Shown here: in pieces, positions 50,974 to 61,298 of the stretch
Layout: each line of letters starts with the position of its first letter
How positions within the stretch are numbered: position 1 is the stretch's first letter
Assembly (NCBI RefSeq): GCF_011290485.1
Contig: NZ_CP048029.1
Span: 1,533,155 to 1,597,154 of the forward strand
Source: Caldichromatium japonicum
Lineage (GTDB): Bacteria > Pseudomonadota > Gammaproteobacteria > Chromatiales > Chromatiaceae
Reading direction: 5' to 3'
DNA: 64,000 nt
Notes under the pieces: generated by a model
What the model was told of the DNA's origin: nothing
Seen by the model: only the letters and a program-made list of their open reading frames with translations
The model's database searches: none
Made by a program: the position numbers and the translations under genes

Positions 50974-53091
50974 TTAGTCCCTCAGTGCCGCGCGCGTCTT
51001 GGCAGTACCACTGCGCTGTAACAGGATGCTGTCTGCCAGGATACGCGCTGCCTCCTCGGCCTCGATGCGCGCGATCGCCTTGCGCTGGGCATCCAGCGCC
51101 TCCTCATCGACCTGATCAGCATCCTCATCGACCGGCTTCAGCCCGCGCGTGCGCAGAAAACGCTCCTGTTCGTTCTTGAAGCGCTGGTTGCGCCGCTGAT
51201 CCTCGGCCCGCCGGTCTGACTCACGCAGCGAGATCTCCTTTTGCTCTTCGGCCTCGCGCGCCAACCGGCTGCGCTCGACCAGCATCCTGAATCCAGGGTC
51301 CTTGGCGATGCGTGCCGCCGAGCGTTGGGTGAGTTGATTGAGCAGCTCGGGGCGGACCTCCCCTACCCGCACAAACTTGGCCGACGTAATCTGGGTCCAG
51401 GGCAAGGCGTTGGGCAGTGCGCGTTCGCCATGTTCGTTGACGAACTGGGCGGTCGGGAAGCGGATGTCCGGCTCCACGCCGCGCAACTGGGTGCTGCCGC
51501 CGCTGATGCGGAAGAACTCGGCCATGGTCAGGCGCAGCCGTCCCAGATTGGCCCGCTCATTAGGCATATAGCGATTGAGGTCGATCAAGGTCTGCACCGT
51601 CCCCTTGCCGAAGGTCGGTTCGCCGATGATCAGCCCGCGCCCATAATCCTGGATGGCAGCAGCAAAGATCTCGGAGGCCGACGCGCTCTCGCGATCGACC
51701 AGGACGGCAAGCGGGCCCTCGTAGGCCACCCCAGGATCGCGGTCGGCCTCGACCTCCACCTTGCCAAAGGCGTCCTTGACCTGGACCACCGGGCCCGTGT
51801 CGATGAAAAGCCCGGTCAAGGCCGTGGCCTCGTTCAGCGAACCGCCACCATTGCCCCGGAGGTCGATCACCAACCCATCGATCCCGCGCAAGACCAGCTC
51901 ATGGATGAGCTGGCGTACATCGCGGGTGGTGCTGCGGAAATCGGCGGCCCCTGCCCCCTCGGCCTCAAAGTCGCGGTAAAAGGCGGGGACCTCGATGAGG
52001 CCGATCTTGAGCCCCGGAGCCTCGGCGAGATCGCTGATAAGATAACTCTTGGCCGCCTGATCCTCGAGCTTGATCTCATTGCGCACCAAGGTGACCTCGC
52101 GCACCGGCTTGGCCGAGCCAGTCGCCTTGGGCTGGATCTGGAGGCGTACCACCGAGCCCTTGGGTCCGCGGATCTTATTGACCACGTCCTCCAGACGCCA
52201 GCCGACCACATCTTCCATCGCCCCATCCAGACCCTGGGCCACGCCCAGGATACGGTCTCCAGGTTGGATCTGCCCGGACTCGCGCGCCGGCCCGCCCGGG
52301 ACCGTACTCTGGACGACCGTGTGCTCGTTGTCCGAGCGCAATACCGCACCGATCCCTTCCAGCGAAAGCTTCATGCTGATATCGAAATCCTCCGAGGTGG
52401 TCGGGGACATATAGCTGGTATGCGGCTCGATCGTTTGGGTATAGGCGCCCATGAAGGTCTGAAAGACATCCTCGGCACGGAACTGGCGGATGCGCCGTGC
52501 CAGACCCTCATAACGCCTGCGCAGGCGCTCGCGGATCTCGGCGTCCGATTTATCTGCCAGCTTCAGCGACAAAACATCGTATTTGACCCGCTTGCGCCAG
52601 CGTTCATCGAGCTCAGCGGTATCGCGGGCCCAGGGTGTCTTATCTGATTCAAAGGCAAAGGTCTCCGCGGTGGTGAAATCGAACGGCCCGTCGAGCAGCC
52701 GCAGGGCATAGGTCACCCGCTCATCGACCCGCATGCGATAGACGCGAAAGATGTCGAAGGCGATATCGAGCTCGCCGCGGCGCAATTGTTCATCGAGCTG
52801 GCGCGCACCGGTCTGAAAACGCTCGACGTCACGCGCCAGAAAGAAGCTACGGTTGGGATCAAGCACCTTGAGATACTGCGCGAGCACCGCCTGAGCAAAA
52901 GCGCGGTCGAGCGCGAACTTGCGATAGTGATAACGCTCCAGCACTTTGTTGATGACGATCGCGGTCTTGGTCTGGGTCGGGGTCGGGAAGAGATCCGACA
53001 GGGGCACCGGCAGGGGCGCGGCCAGGGTCAGGCCAGCGCTGATCGACAGGGAGAGAAGCAAAGGGCTGAACCAAAGGGGACGCTGTCTCAT
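50974..53091 (-). CDS. prc: carboxy-terminal (tail-specific) processing protease
   Basis: Periplasmic S41 serine protease. The 705-residue product has an N-terminal signal peptide (about residues 1-24), a PDZ domain (about 235-320, GGPARESGQIQPGDRILGVA) and the catalytic region with VIDLRGNGGGSLNEA, DRESASASEIFAAAI (catalytic Ser) and EPTFGKGTVQ (catalytic Lys). A charged helical C-terminal part follows. The start overlaps the def stop by four bases (ATGA). Confidence 0.96.
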   Translation of the reverse strand: MRQRPLWFSPLLLSLSISAGLTLAAPLPVPLSDLFPTPTQTKTAIVINKVLERYHYRKFALDRAFAQAVLAQYLKVLDPNRSFFLARDVERFQTGARQLDEQLRRGELDIAFDIFRVYRMRVDERVTYALRLLDGPFDFTTAETFAFESDKTPWARDTAELDERWRKRVKYDVLSLKLADKSDAEIRERLRRRYEGLARRIRQFRAEDVFQTFMGAYTQTIEPHTSYMSPTTSEDFDISMKLSLEGIGAVLRSDNEHTVVQSTVPGGPARESGQIQPGDRILGVAQGLDGAMEDVVGWRLEDVVNKIRGPKGSVVRLQIQPKATGSAKPVREVTLVRNEIKLEDQAAKSYLISDLAEAPGLKIGLIEVPAFYRDFEAEGAGAADFRSTTRDVRQLIHELVLRGIDGLVIDLRGNGGGSLNEATALTGLFIDTGPVVQVKDAFGKVEVEADRDPGVAYEGPLAVLVDRESASASEIFAAAIQDYGRGLIIGEPTFGKGTVQTLIDLNRYMPNERANLGRLRLTMAEFFRISGGSTQLRGVEPDIRFPTAQFVNEHGERALPNALPWTQITSAKFVRVGEVRPELLNQLTQRSAARIAKDPGFRMLVERSRLAREAEEQKEISLRESDRRAEDQRRNQRFKNEQERFLRTRGLKPVDEDADQVDEEALDAQRKAIARIEAEEAARILADSILLQRSGTAKTRAALRD

Positions 53092-53618
53092 TGAGGCTCT
53101 ACTCTCGGGGAACCGGCGGATTGATAGACTTTGCGGCGATAGAGATCGGTGCGGCGGCTGACCACGCGATCGACGAACAACAGACCATCGAGATGATCCA
53201 TCTCATGTTGGACGGCGCGGGCCTCGAAGCCTTCCATCTCATAGAGATGCTCGACCCCGTCCAGGTCCTGGGCGAGCAACCGGATATGGGTAGCGCGGAT
53301 GACATTGCCCGTATAGTCGGGGACTGACAGACAGCCCTCGCGTCCCATGGCAAACCCTTCCCAATGCAGGATCTGGGGGTTGATCAGGATCAGATGACCA
53401 TGATTGGGGGTCTTGGGGCGGGTGGAGACATCCACGATGACAATACGCTTGAACATCCCGACTTGGGGCGCGGCGATACCCACGGCGGCAGGACCGGCCC
53501 GGCGCGTTTCTTCGAGATCGGCGACAAAGTCGCGCAACGCCTGATCGAAGTGCTCGACCGGCGCAGAGACCTGTTTGAGGCGCGGATCGGGGAGGGTGAG
53601 GACCTCGAGGACCGCCAT
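53088..53618 (-). CDS. def: peptide deformylase
   Basis: Removes the N-formyl group from new proteins. The 176-residue metalloenzyme has all three motifs: GIAAPQVG, EGCLSVPD and QHEMDHLDG, which supply the Cys and two His metal ligands. It is not next to fmt, the usual neighbour, but lies between the ACT-domain gene and prc. Confidence 0.97.
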   Translation of the reverse strand: MAVLEVLTLPDPRLKQVSAPVEHFDQALRDFVADLEETRRAGPAAVGIAAPQVGMFKRIVIVDVSTRPKTPNHGHLILINPQILHWEGFAMGREGCLSVPDYTGNVIRATHIRLLAQDLDGVEHLYEMEGFEARAVQHEMDHLDGLLFVDRVVSRRTDLYRRKVYQSAGSPRVEPQ

Positions 53619-53621
53619 GCA

Positions 53622-54143
53622 TCACCCGATCAACAACTCGACCGGCGCGACATCGACCGATACCCCGCGTGCGGACAAAGGGGCAAGCGCCTTGGTCAAG
53701 GCTTCGATGGTGCGCTCACTATAACCTTGGATGTTCATGATATACACCGGACGCTGGGGCTCGCCGGCGACATCCGAGTTGAGTTCTAGGATATTGAATC
53801 CTAATTCGGCCAGGATACCCGTCACTTCAGCAACAATCCCTGCACGATCGGCGCCGAAGACCCGTACCTGGACATTGGGTACCAGATGTTGGTGGAGGCC
53901 ACCGCTCAAGGGATCGAGATGGATGCGCAACTCCAGCTCATCCGCCATAGGCTGGAGTGCAGCGATGACCTCGGCCTGGGGGCGGGGGCAGCTTACCATC
54001 AGCAGGATGGTGAAGTTGCCGCCCAAGCGACTCATCGAGGCCTCGCCCAGATTGCAGCCGAGCTCATAGAGCGCCCGGGTCACCCGCGCTACGATGCCTG
54101 GACGGTCGGTACCGACCAAGGTCAGGAGGGTCCAGTCAGACAT
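53622..54143 (-). CDS. double-ACT-domain protein, GcvR-like
   Basis: A 173-residue protein of two ACT domains (about residues 5-80 and 90-170; TLVGTDRPGIVARVTRALYE and RVFGADRAGIVAEVTGILAE). It resembles GcvR, the co-repressor of the glycine cleavage system, which binds amino acids and acts through protein contact. No gcv gene is in the window, so the target is not shown. The gene ends 3 bases before def. Confidence 0.88.
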   Translation of the reverse strand: MSDWTLLTLVGTDRPGIVARVTRALYELGCNLGEASMSRLGGNFTILLMVSCPRPQAEVIAALQPMADELELRIHLDPLSGGLHQHLVPNVQVRVFGADRAGIVAEVTGILAELGFNILELNSDVAGEPQRPVYIMNIQGYSERTIEALTKALAPLSARGVSVDVAPVELLIG

Positions 54144-54158
54144 GTTCTTAGTGCCCCT

Positions 54159-54893
54159 TTAGTCAGTCGGCGCCAGCCAGATCAGGCTCGCCTGACGCCC
54201 AGTCAGACCATCGCGCCGATAGGAAAAGAAACGTTCGGGCTGGGAAAAGGTACATGCGCCGCCGCCGTAGACCCGAGTGATCCCCAAGCGTTCCAGGCGC
54301 AAGCGTGCCAACTCCCAGAGATCGGCCCGCCAGCGCCCAGCGGTCGGTCGAAAGGCGGCGCTGGCCACAGGATCGCCGGCGATGAACAGGGCGCGCACCT
54401 CGTCGCCTACCACAAAGGCATCGGGTCCGATCGCAGGGCCTAGCCAGGCGAGGAGGTGCTCAGGCGCTACCGCCAGGGCCGCGACCGTTTGCTCGATGAT
54501 CCCCGCTGTCAGCCCCCGCCAACCGGCATGCACCGCAGCAACGCGTGTGCCCTGGTCGTCGCACAATAATACCGGCAAACAGTCGGCGGTCATGACAGCG
54601 CACACCCGGCTTGGCTCAACGGCGAGCGCGGCATCGGCTGGAGGACAGCCGTTATCGGGCCAGACGGTGACCACCTGACAGCCATGCACCTGTTCCAGCC
54701 ACAGGGGTGCGGCGGGTAGACTCAGGCGCTCCGCCAGCAGGGTGCGATTGCGGACCACCCGCTCCGGGTCATCGCCGACGCGGTCGCTGAGATTCAGGCT
54801 GGCAAAGGGCCCAAGGCTCACCCCACCGCTGCGAGTGGTCGAACAGGCCCGCACCCAAGCGGGCGCCGGCCAGTCAGGCGTCAGCCATTCCAT
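54159..54893 (-). CDS. pgeF: peptidoglycan editing factor PgeF (YfiH family)
   Basis: A 244-residue member of the laccase-domain / YfiH family, which removes wrongly incorporated residues from peptidoglycan precursors. LEQVHGCQVV, MTADCLPVLL and AAVHAGWRGLTAGI contain the Cys and His ligands of the zinc site. Its start overlaps rluD by 20 bases, the usual rluD-pgeF arrangement. Confidence 0.94.
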   Translation of the reverse strand: MEWLTPDWPAPAWVRACSTTRSGGVSLGPFASLNLSDRVGDDPERVVRNRTLLAERLSLPAAPLWLEQVHGCQVVTVWPDNGCPPADAALAVEPSRVCAVMTADCLPVLLCDDQGTRVAAVHAGWRGLTAGIIEQTVAALAVAPEHLLAWLGPAIGPDAFVVGDEVRALFIAGDPVASAAFRPTAGRWRADLWELARLRLERLGITRVYGGGACTFSQPERFFSYRRDGLTGRQASLIWLAPTD

Positions 54894-55854
54894 GTGCCTG
54901 CTCTCTTCGCAACAGATCCAACAGCGCCGCCAGATCAGCGGCCAGCGGTATCTCCCACTGCATCTCCCTGCCGCGCTGCGGGTGGATCAATCCCAAGCGG
55001 ATGGCATGCAGCGCCTGACGCGGAAAATGCTGGAGCGCCGCAATGAGTTGCGGCGAGGCGCCGCGCGGTGGGCGCGGTCGTGCCCCATAGGTCTGGTCGC
55101 CCACCAGAGGATGATGAATGTGGGCCAGATGGACGCGGATCTGGTGGGTGCGTCCCGTCTCCAGCCGTACTGCTAAAAATGTATGCCCCGGCAAGGACTC
55201 CAGCACCCGGTAATGGGTCACCGCTGGCCGGCCATGGGAGACCACCGCCATCCGGGTGCGCTGGGTCGGGTGGCGACCGATCGGCGCTTCGATCCGCCCG
55301 CCGGCGACGAGCGCACCCTGTACCAGGGCGCGATATTCGCGATAGACAAGGCGCTGTCGCAGCTGTTCGACCAAGGCGCAATGAGCCTCCAGGGTTCGCG
55401 CTACCACCATTAGCCCGCTGGTCTCTTTGTCGAGGCGGTGGACGATACCCGCGCGCGGCAGGGTGGCCAGGGCAGGATCATGATGGAGCAGCGCATTTTG
55501 CAGCGTGCCGTCCGGATTGCCCGCCGCTGGATGCACCACCAGTCCAGCCGGTTTATGGATGACCAGAAGATGGGGGTCCTCATAGACGATATTGAGGGTG
55601 ATCGCCTGTGGCCGATGCTCATCGACCGGCGTCAATTCGGCCGTAATGGAGATCGATTCACCTCCGAAGACCGGGTCGCGGCTGCGGCAAGGGCGTCCAT
55701 CGACCAGGATCTGCCCCGCCTCGATCCATCGCTGGATACAGCTGCGGGAGAACTCAGGCAACAGCCGCGCCAAGGCACGGTCTAGCCGCTCGCTGCCATC
55801 GGTAGGACCGATGCGCAGTTCACGGCGGAGGTACAAAACTTGCCTAGTGGTCAT
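54874..55854 (-). CDS. rluD: 23S rRNA pseudouridine(1911/1915/1917) synthase
   Basis: Modifies helix 69 of 23S rRNA. The 326-residue product has an N-terminal S4 domain (ERLDRALARLLPEFSRSCIQ) and a catalytic domain with the Asp in HRLDKETSGLMVVA. It is divergent from bamD, the classical gammaproteobacterial neighbour arrangement. Confidence 0.96.
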   Translation of the reverse strand: MTTRQVLYLRRELRIGPTDGSERLDRALARLLPEFSRSCIQRWIEAGQILVDGRPCRSRDPVFGGESISITAELTPVDEHRPQAITLNIVYEDPHLLVIHKPAGLVVHPAAGNPDGTLQNALLHHDPALATLPRAGIVHRLDKETSGLMVVARTLEAHCALVEQLRQRLVYREYRALVQGALVAGGRIEAPIGRHPTQRTRMAVVSHGRPAVTHYRVLESLPGHTFLAVRLETGRTHQIRVHLAHIHHPLVGDQTYGARPRPPRGASPQLIAALQHFPRQALHAIRLGLIHPQRGREMQWEIPLAADLAALLDLLRREQAHGMADA

Positions 55855-55938
55855 ACGCCCAACCGTGGACCAAGCCTGCCCGCTTGACCAGAGGGTTCGG
55901 GTATACTGGGGACAATTTGAAACAGACGCATACGCGCT

Positions 55939-56766
55939 ATGCCAAGCAGTTGCAAACAGTTAGCCATTGTGATGCTCGCGGCCCTACTCGCGGGCTGCGG
56001 TGTTTTTGGCAAAAAGGGCGACGAGACCGAGGGCTGGAGCGCCGCTAAGCTGTATGCTGAGGCCTCGGCTGAACTGAAGGCAGGGTCCTATCAGCGCGCC
56101 ATCGAGCTCTATGAAAAGCTCGAGGCCCGCTATCCCTTCGGGCGCTATGCGATGCAGGCCCAGTTGGATGTCGCCTATGCCCATTATCGCGCCGATGAGC
56201 CTGAAGAGGCGCTGGCAGCCGCCGACCGCTTCATCAAGCTCTATCCGCAGAATCCGTATGTCGATTATGCCTACTATCTCAAGGGCATCATCAACTATAA
56301 CCGCGGAATCAGCTTTCTCGATCGCCTCATCCCCACCGATGCCTCGCAGCGCGACCCCGGCGCGGCGCTGGATGCCTTCAAGGACTTTGCCGTCCTGGTC
56401 GAGCGCTTCCCGAACAGCAAATATGCCGAGGATGCGCGCCAGCGGATGGTCTATCTGCGCAACAACCTCGCAATGAATGAGGTCCATGTCGCGCGTTATT
56501 ATCTCAAACGCGGGGCCTATCTCGCTGCTGCCAACCGCGCCAATCACGTTATCCAGCATTATCAGCGCACCAGCGCCGTGGACGACGCGCTCGAGGTGCT
56601 GATCGCCGCCTATCGCGCGCTGGGCAAGGACGACCTTGCCGCCGATGCCCAGCGTGTGCTCGATCTCAACCGCCAGGCCGGGCGCTTTGCCCCAGAGCCG
56701 GCGCCCCCCGAGCGTCCAGACCTGCTCCAGCGGGTCTGGGAGGCGCTCAAGCTCGACGAGGATTAG
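55939..56766 (+). CDS. bamD: outer membrane assembly lipoprotein BamD
   Basis: Essential lipoprotein of the BAM complex that inserts beta-barrels in the outer membrane. The 275-residue product has a lipoprotein signal peptide with lipobox LLAGC (residue ~20), then about five TPR-like repeats (SYQRAIELYEKLEARYPFGR and DAFKDFAVLVERFPNSKYAE). It converges with glnB. Confidence 0.97.
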   Translation: MPSSCKQLAIVMLAALLAGCGVFGKKGDETEGWSAAKLYAEASAELKAGSYQRAIELYEKLEARYPFGRYAMQAQLDVAYAHYRADEPEEALAAADRFIKLYPQNPYVDYAYYLKGIINYNRGISFLDRLIPTDASQRDPGAALDAFKDFAVLVERFPNSKYAEDARQRMVYLRNNLAMNEVHVARYYLKRGAYLAAANRANHVIQHYQRTSAVDDALEVLIAAYRALGKDDLAADAQRVLDLNRQAGRFAPEPAPPERPDLLQRVWEALKLDED

Positions 56767-56782
56767 AAGGGAACGGCCACGA

Positions 56783-57235
<453 letters not shown>

Positions 57236-57278
57236 TTAGTAATCACTCAGTATAAATTGGCCGCGCCACCCTGACCAT

Positions 57279-58895
57279 TCACGCCTTAAACCCGTTGGTC
57301 AGTGGGTAGCGGCGGTCGCGCCCGAAGGCGCGTCGCGAGATCCGCACGCCCGGCGGGGCCTGACGGCGTTTATATTCACTGCGGTCGACCAGGCGCACCA
57401 CCTGTCTGACGGTCTCCGGGGGATAACCGCGCGCGATGATGGCCTCAACCCCCTCATCGCCCTCGATATAGTGATTGAGGATGGCATCGAGCAGTTCATA
57501 GGGCGGCAGGCTATCCTGATCGGTTTGATTGGGACGCAGCTCCGCCGAGGGTGCACGGGTCATGACGCGCTCGGGGATCACGGGTGCCTGCGCATTGCGA
57601 TAGCGCGCCAGGCGATAGACCAAAGTCTTGGGGACGTCCTTGATCGGCGCGAAGCCCCCGGCCATGTCGCCATAGAGGGTTGCATAACCGACCGCCAGCT
57701 CGCTCTTGTTGCCCGTGGTCAATAGGATCTTGCCCAGCTTGTTGCTCAGCGCCATCAAGATCAGACCACGGCAGCGCGCCTGGATGTTCTCTTCGGTGAC
57801 ATCCGCCGGCTGCCCGGCAAAGACCGGCGCGAGCATCTCCATGAAGGTCTGAAAGGCAGGTTCGATCGGGATGAGATGGGCCTTGACCCCCAAATGCCTG
57901 GCCTCTTCCAGGGCATCCTCGATGCTCATCGCTGCGGTATAGCGCGAGGGCATGAGCACCACTTCTACCCGCTCTGGCCCCAAGGCATCGACTGCGATGG
58001 CCAAGGTCAGGGCCGAATCGACCCCTCCCGAAAGCCCCAATATCGCCCCGCCAAAGCCGTTCTTGCGCACATAATCGCGCACACCGAGCACCAAGGCGTC
58101 ATAGATGGCGGACTCTTCCGCATGAAGGGCACCCAGGGTCTCTGGGTCCAGTGGATGCGGTTGGCCTAGAGGATCGAGCTCCAGGGTCAGGGTCGCCTCG
58201 ATAAACCCGGGCGCACGCTGCACAACCCGACCATCGGGGGCGACGACGAAGGAGGCGCCGTCAAAGACCAGCTCGTCCTGACCGCCAACCAGATTGGCAT
58301 AGAGGATCGTCAGACCATGCGCACGCGCGTGCGCTGCTACCAGCGCCTCGCGTTCGGCGGATTTACCCACATGAAAGGGCGAGGCATTGAGGCTGAGCAA
58401 GACCTGGGCGCCGGCGGCGACTGCCTGACGGACGGGCTCTTCATGCCAGATGTCCTCGCAAATGCTCAAGCCAACGCGCAGCCCATTGTGCGCGAAGACA
58501 CAAGGAAAGCGTCCCGACTGAAAGTAACGTTTTTCGTCGAAGACGCTGTAATTTGGCAGATATTGCTTGGCATATTCAGCGATCAAGGCCCCATCGCGGA
58601 TCACCCCTGCGACATTGTAAAGGCCGCCGACCGCTGCGCGCGGATAACCCAGAACCAGGGTGATCCCCTGAACACCTTCCTGGACACGCCGCAGTGTCGC
58701 CTCCACCGCGGCGATAAAGTCGGGGCGCAAGAGCAGATCTTCGGGCGGATAGCCGGTGAGGACCAATTCAGGGCAGACCAGCAGATCGACACCGGCGGCG
58801 CGCGCTTGGGCTACAGCATCGATGAGCCGCCCGGCATTGCCGTTGAGATCGCCGACATGGGCATTGCATTGCAGGATCTGGATGCGACAGGGCAC
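57279..58895 (-). CDS. nadE: glutamine-dependent NAD(+) synthetase
   Basis: Amidates deamido-NAD using glutamine. The N-terminal nitrilase-type glutaminase domain (about residues 1-250) has the Glu in PELVLTGYPPEDL and the Cys in LSICEDIWHE. The C-terminal synthetase domain has the PP-loop LGLSGGVDSALT and the GNKSELAVGYATLYGD segment. I choose GTG 58895 as start because GGAG lies 7 bases upstream; a TTG 12 bases earlier is possible. The product is then 538 residues. Confidence 0.95.
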   Translation of the reverse strand: MPCRIQILQCNAHVGDLNGNAGRLIDAVAQARAAGVDLLVCPELVLTGYPPEDLLLRPDFIAAVEATLRRVQEGVQGITLVLGYPRAAVGGLYNVAGVIRDGALIAEYAKQYLPNYSVFDEKRYFQSGRFPCVFAHNGLRVGLSICEDIWHEEPVRQAVAAGAQVLLSLNASPFHVGKSAEREALVAAHARAHGLTILYANLVGGQDELVFDGASFVVAPDGRVVQRAPGFIEATLTLELDPLGQPHPLDPETLGALHAEESAIYDALVLGVRDYVRKNGFGGAILGLSGGVDSALTLAIAVDALGPERVEVVLMPSRYTAAMSIEDALEEARHLGVKAHLIPIEPAFQTFMEMLAPVFAGQPADVTEENIQARCRGLILMALSNKLGKILLTTGNKSELAVGYATLYGDMAGGFAPIKDVPKTLVYRLARYRNAQAPVIPERVMTRAPSAELRPNQTDQDSLPPYELLDAILNHYIEGDEGVEAIIARGYPPETVRQVVRLVDRSEYKRRQAPPGVRISRRAFGRDRRYPLTNGFKA

Positions 58896-58938
58896 TTGAG
58901 ACTCCAAAAGGACAGCGCCGACGGTCAGAGGATCTGCG

Positions 58939-59163
58939 TCAATCCGGCTGGCGTTCGAGACTGATCAGACGGTTATCTGGGCCAAGGACGGCACAAAACC
59001 GGCCCTGGATACCCGTATGGGTGACAAACGGACGCAGTCTGGAGGCCGGCAGTGATAGGGTGCGTCCATCCTGGGCGCGCGCCATCACCCGTGCTGCCGC
59101 CCCGCGGTAATAACGCAGATAGTCATCCCGAGGGATATTGAGGCTGAAATAGAGACGTTGCAT
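58939..59163 (-). CDS. DUF2835 family small protein
   Basis: A 74-residue protein matching the DUF2835 pattern: MQRLYFSLNIPRDDYLRYYR, then RLRPFVTHTGIQGRFCAVL and a final LISLERQ. The function is unknown. It lies 14 bases downstream of rpoS on the same strand and 43 bases before nadE, so it is likely co-transcribed with rpoS. Confidence 0.85.
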   Translation of the reverse strand: MQRLYFSLNIPRDDYLRYYRGAAARVMARAQDGRTLSLPASRLRPFVTHTGIQGRFCAVLGPDNRLISLERQPD

Positions 59164-59177
59164 AGACGGCCGGGCCC

Positions 59178-60182
59178 TTATTTGAAGAGCGCATCGACGG
59201 AAAAGCCTTCCTTTTCCAAGATGTCGCGCAGGCGGCGCAAGGCGTCCATCTGGATCTGGCGCACCCGCTCGCGGGTCACGCCGAGCTCGCGCGCCACACT
59301 TTCTAGGGTGGAGTTCTCATGACCATGCAGCCCGAACCGGCGCTCGACCACCTCGCGCTGTTTATCGTTGAGCTGGCTGAGCCAATGCTCGATATTGGCA
59401 TACAGCCCCTCGTCCTGGAGCGCGTCGCTGGGGTCGGGGACGCGTTCGTCTTGGAGCATCTCCAACAGCGAACGGTCAGCATCCTTACTGTAAGGGGTAT
59501 CGACCGAGGTGATACGCTCGTTGAGACCCAGGAGACGCTTGACCTCCTCGGGCGAGCGGTCGAGCGATTGCGCGATGTCCTCTGAGGTCGGGTCGTGATC
59601 CAGACGCTGGGAGAGTTTGCGCGAGGCGCGCAGATAGGCGTTGATCTCCTTGACGACGTGGATGGGCAGACGCACCGTACGCGTCTGATTCATGATCGCC
59701 CGTTCGATGGTCTGGCGGATCCACCAGGTTGCATAGGTCGAGAAGCGAAAACCACGCTCTGGATCGAACTTTTCCACCGCGCGGATCAATCCCAGATTTC
59801 CCTCCTCGATCAAATCTAGGAGCGGTAGGCCGCGATTGAGATAACGGCGCGCGATCTTGACCACCAGGCGCAGGTTGCTGACGATCATGCGCTGGCGCGC
59901 CTCGTTGTCGCCGGCCTGGGCGCGCCGTGCGTAATAGATCTCTTCCTCGGGGGTCAGGAGCTTGGATTCGCCGATCTCGTTGAGATAGAGCCGCGTGGCA
60001 TCGAGATCGCCCTCGGCGGCTTCAAGCAGGCGCTCCTCGGCAAGATCCGCCGTCTCCTCGTCGAGCAGATCGACATCTGTCTCCTCGCTCCCCGTGGACT
60101 CTATCGCCTCATCGAGATCCAGCAGGAAATCCTCATCGCTTTCGCTGAGCTTATCGGTCTCGCGGTATTTGGCGCTTGCCAT
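59178..60182 (-). CDS. rpoS: RNA polymerase sigma factor RpoS
   Basis: General stress / stationary-phase sigma factor. With ATG 60182 the product is 334 residues; ATG 60188 and GTG 60203 are alternatives. Region 1.2 ([20 protein letters not shown]), 2 ([35 protein letters not shown]), 3 and 4 ([20 protein letters not shown]) are complete. It lacks the long region 1.1 of RpoD. The upstream neighbours pcm and nlpD, which normally link surE and rpoS, are absent. Confidence 0.95.
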   Translation of the reverse strand: MASAKYRETDKLSESDEDFLLDLDEAIESTGSEETDVDLLDEETADLAEERLLEAAEGDLDATRLYLNEIGESKLLTPEEEIYYARRAQAGDNEARQRMIVSNLRLVVKIARRYLNRGLPLLDLIEEGNLGLIRAVEKFDPERGFRFSTYATWWIRQTIERAIMNQTRTVRLPIHVVKEINAYLRASRKLSQRLDHDPTSEDIAQSLDRSPEEVKRLLGLNERITSVDTPYSKDADRSLLEMLQDERVPDPSDALQDEGLYANIEHWLSQLNDKQREVVERRFGLHGHENSTLESVARELGVTRERVRQIQMDALRRLRDILEKEGFSVDALFK

Positions 60183-60398
60183 CCACATCACCCACCGTAT
60201 CACCTAGGTCGAAAGGGCGCCGCGTCGTTTCAACCGCTTCGGCGGTTTTCGAGGTGAGCCATCCTTGATCAAGGGTCTATCTCCCACCCGCAGAGAGCGA
60301 TGATAAAGTGAGGTGTTATTGCCGTCCAGCGCAGGGGGCGCAAGACCCATCGATGAGTGTACAAGGGCGCATCGCCTGCCCTGCCTGGGCTAGCGGGG

Positions 60399-61169
60399 TC
60401 AAGACGCAGCCCCTGTGTCTTGGCATCCACCGGCCAACCAGTCGCTCAGGGTTATAAGGGCCGCGTGCCGTGTCAGATCGACTTGCAGAGGGGTGATCGA
60501 GACAAAACCCGCGCGTAAGGCATGGAAATCGGTCCCCGGGCCGGCGTCCTGCTCCGGTCCCGCTGGACCCACCCAGTAGATCGGATGACCCCGCGGATCC
60601 CGCGCCTCGATCACGGGCTCGGCCTTGTGCCGGTGTCCAAGGCGCGTCGCCTTAAAGCCCTGTAGTTTCTCGTAGGGCACATCGGGGACATTGACGTTCA
60701 GGATGATGCTGGGCTCAAGGGGCTCCTCCTGGAGTCGCTTGACCAGGTACACGGCCACCCTGGCAGCGGTATCGAGATGTTGGGGCACGCTCGAGGCCAG
60801 GGAGACGGCGATGGACGGCAGGCCCAAAAAACGCCCCTCGGTGGCTGCAGCGACCGTTCCCGAATACAAGACATCATCGCCTAGATTTGGGCCATGATTG
60901 ATCCCCGCCACCACGATATCCGGATCGATCGACGGCAGGCCGGTGAGCGCCAGATGGACACAGTCGGTGGGTGTACCATCGACCTGGATGAAGCCATTGG
61001 GCATGCGCCTTGCGCGCAACGGGCGATCGAGGGTGAGCGAATTGCTCGCCCCGCTGCGATCGCGATCCGGGGCTACGACCATGACCTCGCCTAGGGACCT
61101 CAGGGCGTCGGCGAGGGCGATCAGGCCAGGGGACTGATAGCCATCATCATTGCTGACAAGGATCTTCAT
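60399..61169 (-). CDS. surE: 5'-nucleotidase SurE
   Basis: Stationary-phase survival nucleotidase acting on nucleoside monophosphates. The 256-residue product begins [16 protein letters not shown] (ATG 61169, three codons inside a longer frame). The metal-binding [11 protein letters not shown] and [20 protein letters not shown] are intact. It is separated from rpoS by 216 bases without a gene. Confidence 0.96.
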   Translation of the reverse strand: MKILVSNDDGYQSPGLIALADALRSLGEVMVVAPDRDRSGASNSLTLDRPLRARRMPNGFIQVDGTPTDCVHLALTGLPSIDPDIVVAGINHGPNLGDDVLYSGTVAAATEGRFLGLPSIAVSLASSVPQHLDTAARVAVYLVKRLQEEPLEPSIILNVNVPDVPYEKLQGFKATRLGHRHKAEPVIEARDPRGHPIYWVGPAGPEQDAGPGTDFHALRAGFVSITPLQVDLTRHAALITLSDWLAGGCQDTGAAS

Positions 61170-61298
61170 GTTGATCACTTCAGTTATGAGGATATGGGGC
61201 GCAAAGGCGAGTATCCGGATAGATCCGCAGGACGACGCGCTGAGTGCCGATTATACTCGCAGTCCAGGCATCTCTCTGCCAGCTGCCGAGCCAGACCG

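Noticed and set aside
51241..52647. 468-codon open frame on the plus strand opposite prc
   Set aside because: It is antisense to a clearly conserved protease with intact catalytic motifs, and its translation shows no recognisable domain. Long antisense frames are common at this GC content.
60232..60247. AACCGC-TTCG-GCGGTT hairpin between rpoS and surE as a terminator
   Set aside because: The stem is only six bases and no T-run follows in the direction of surE transcription, so I do not call it a terminator.
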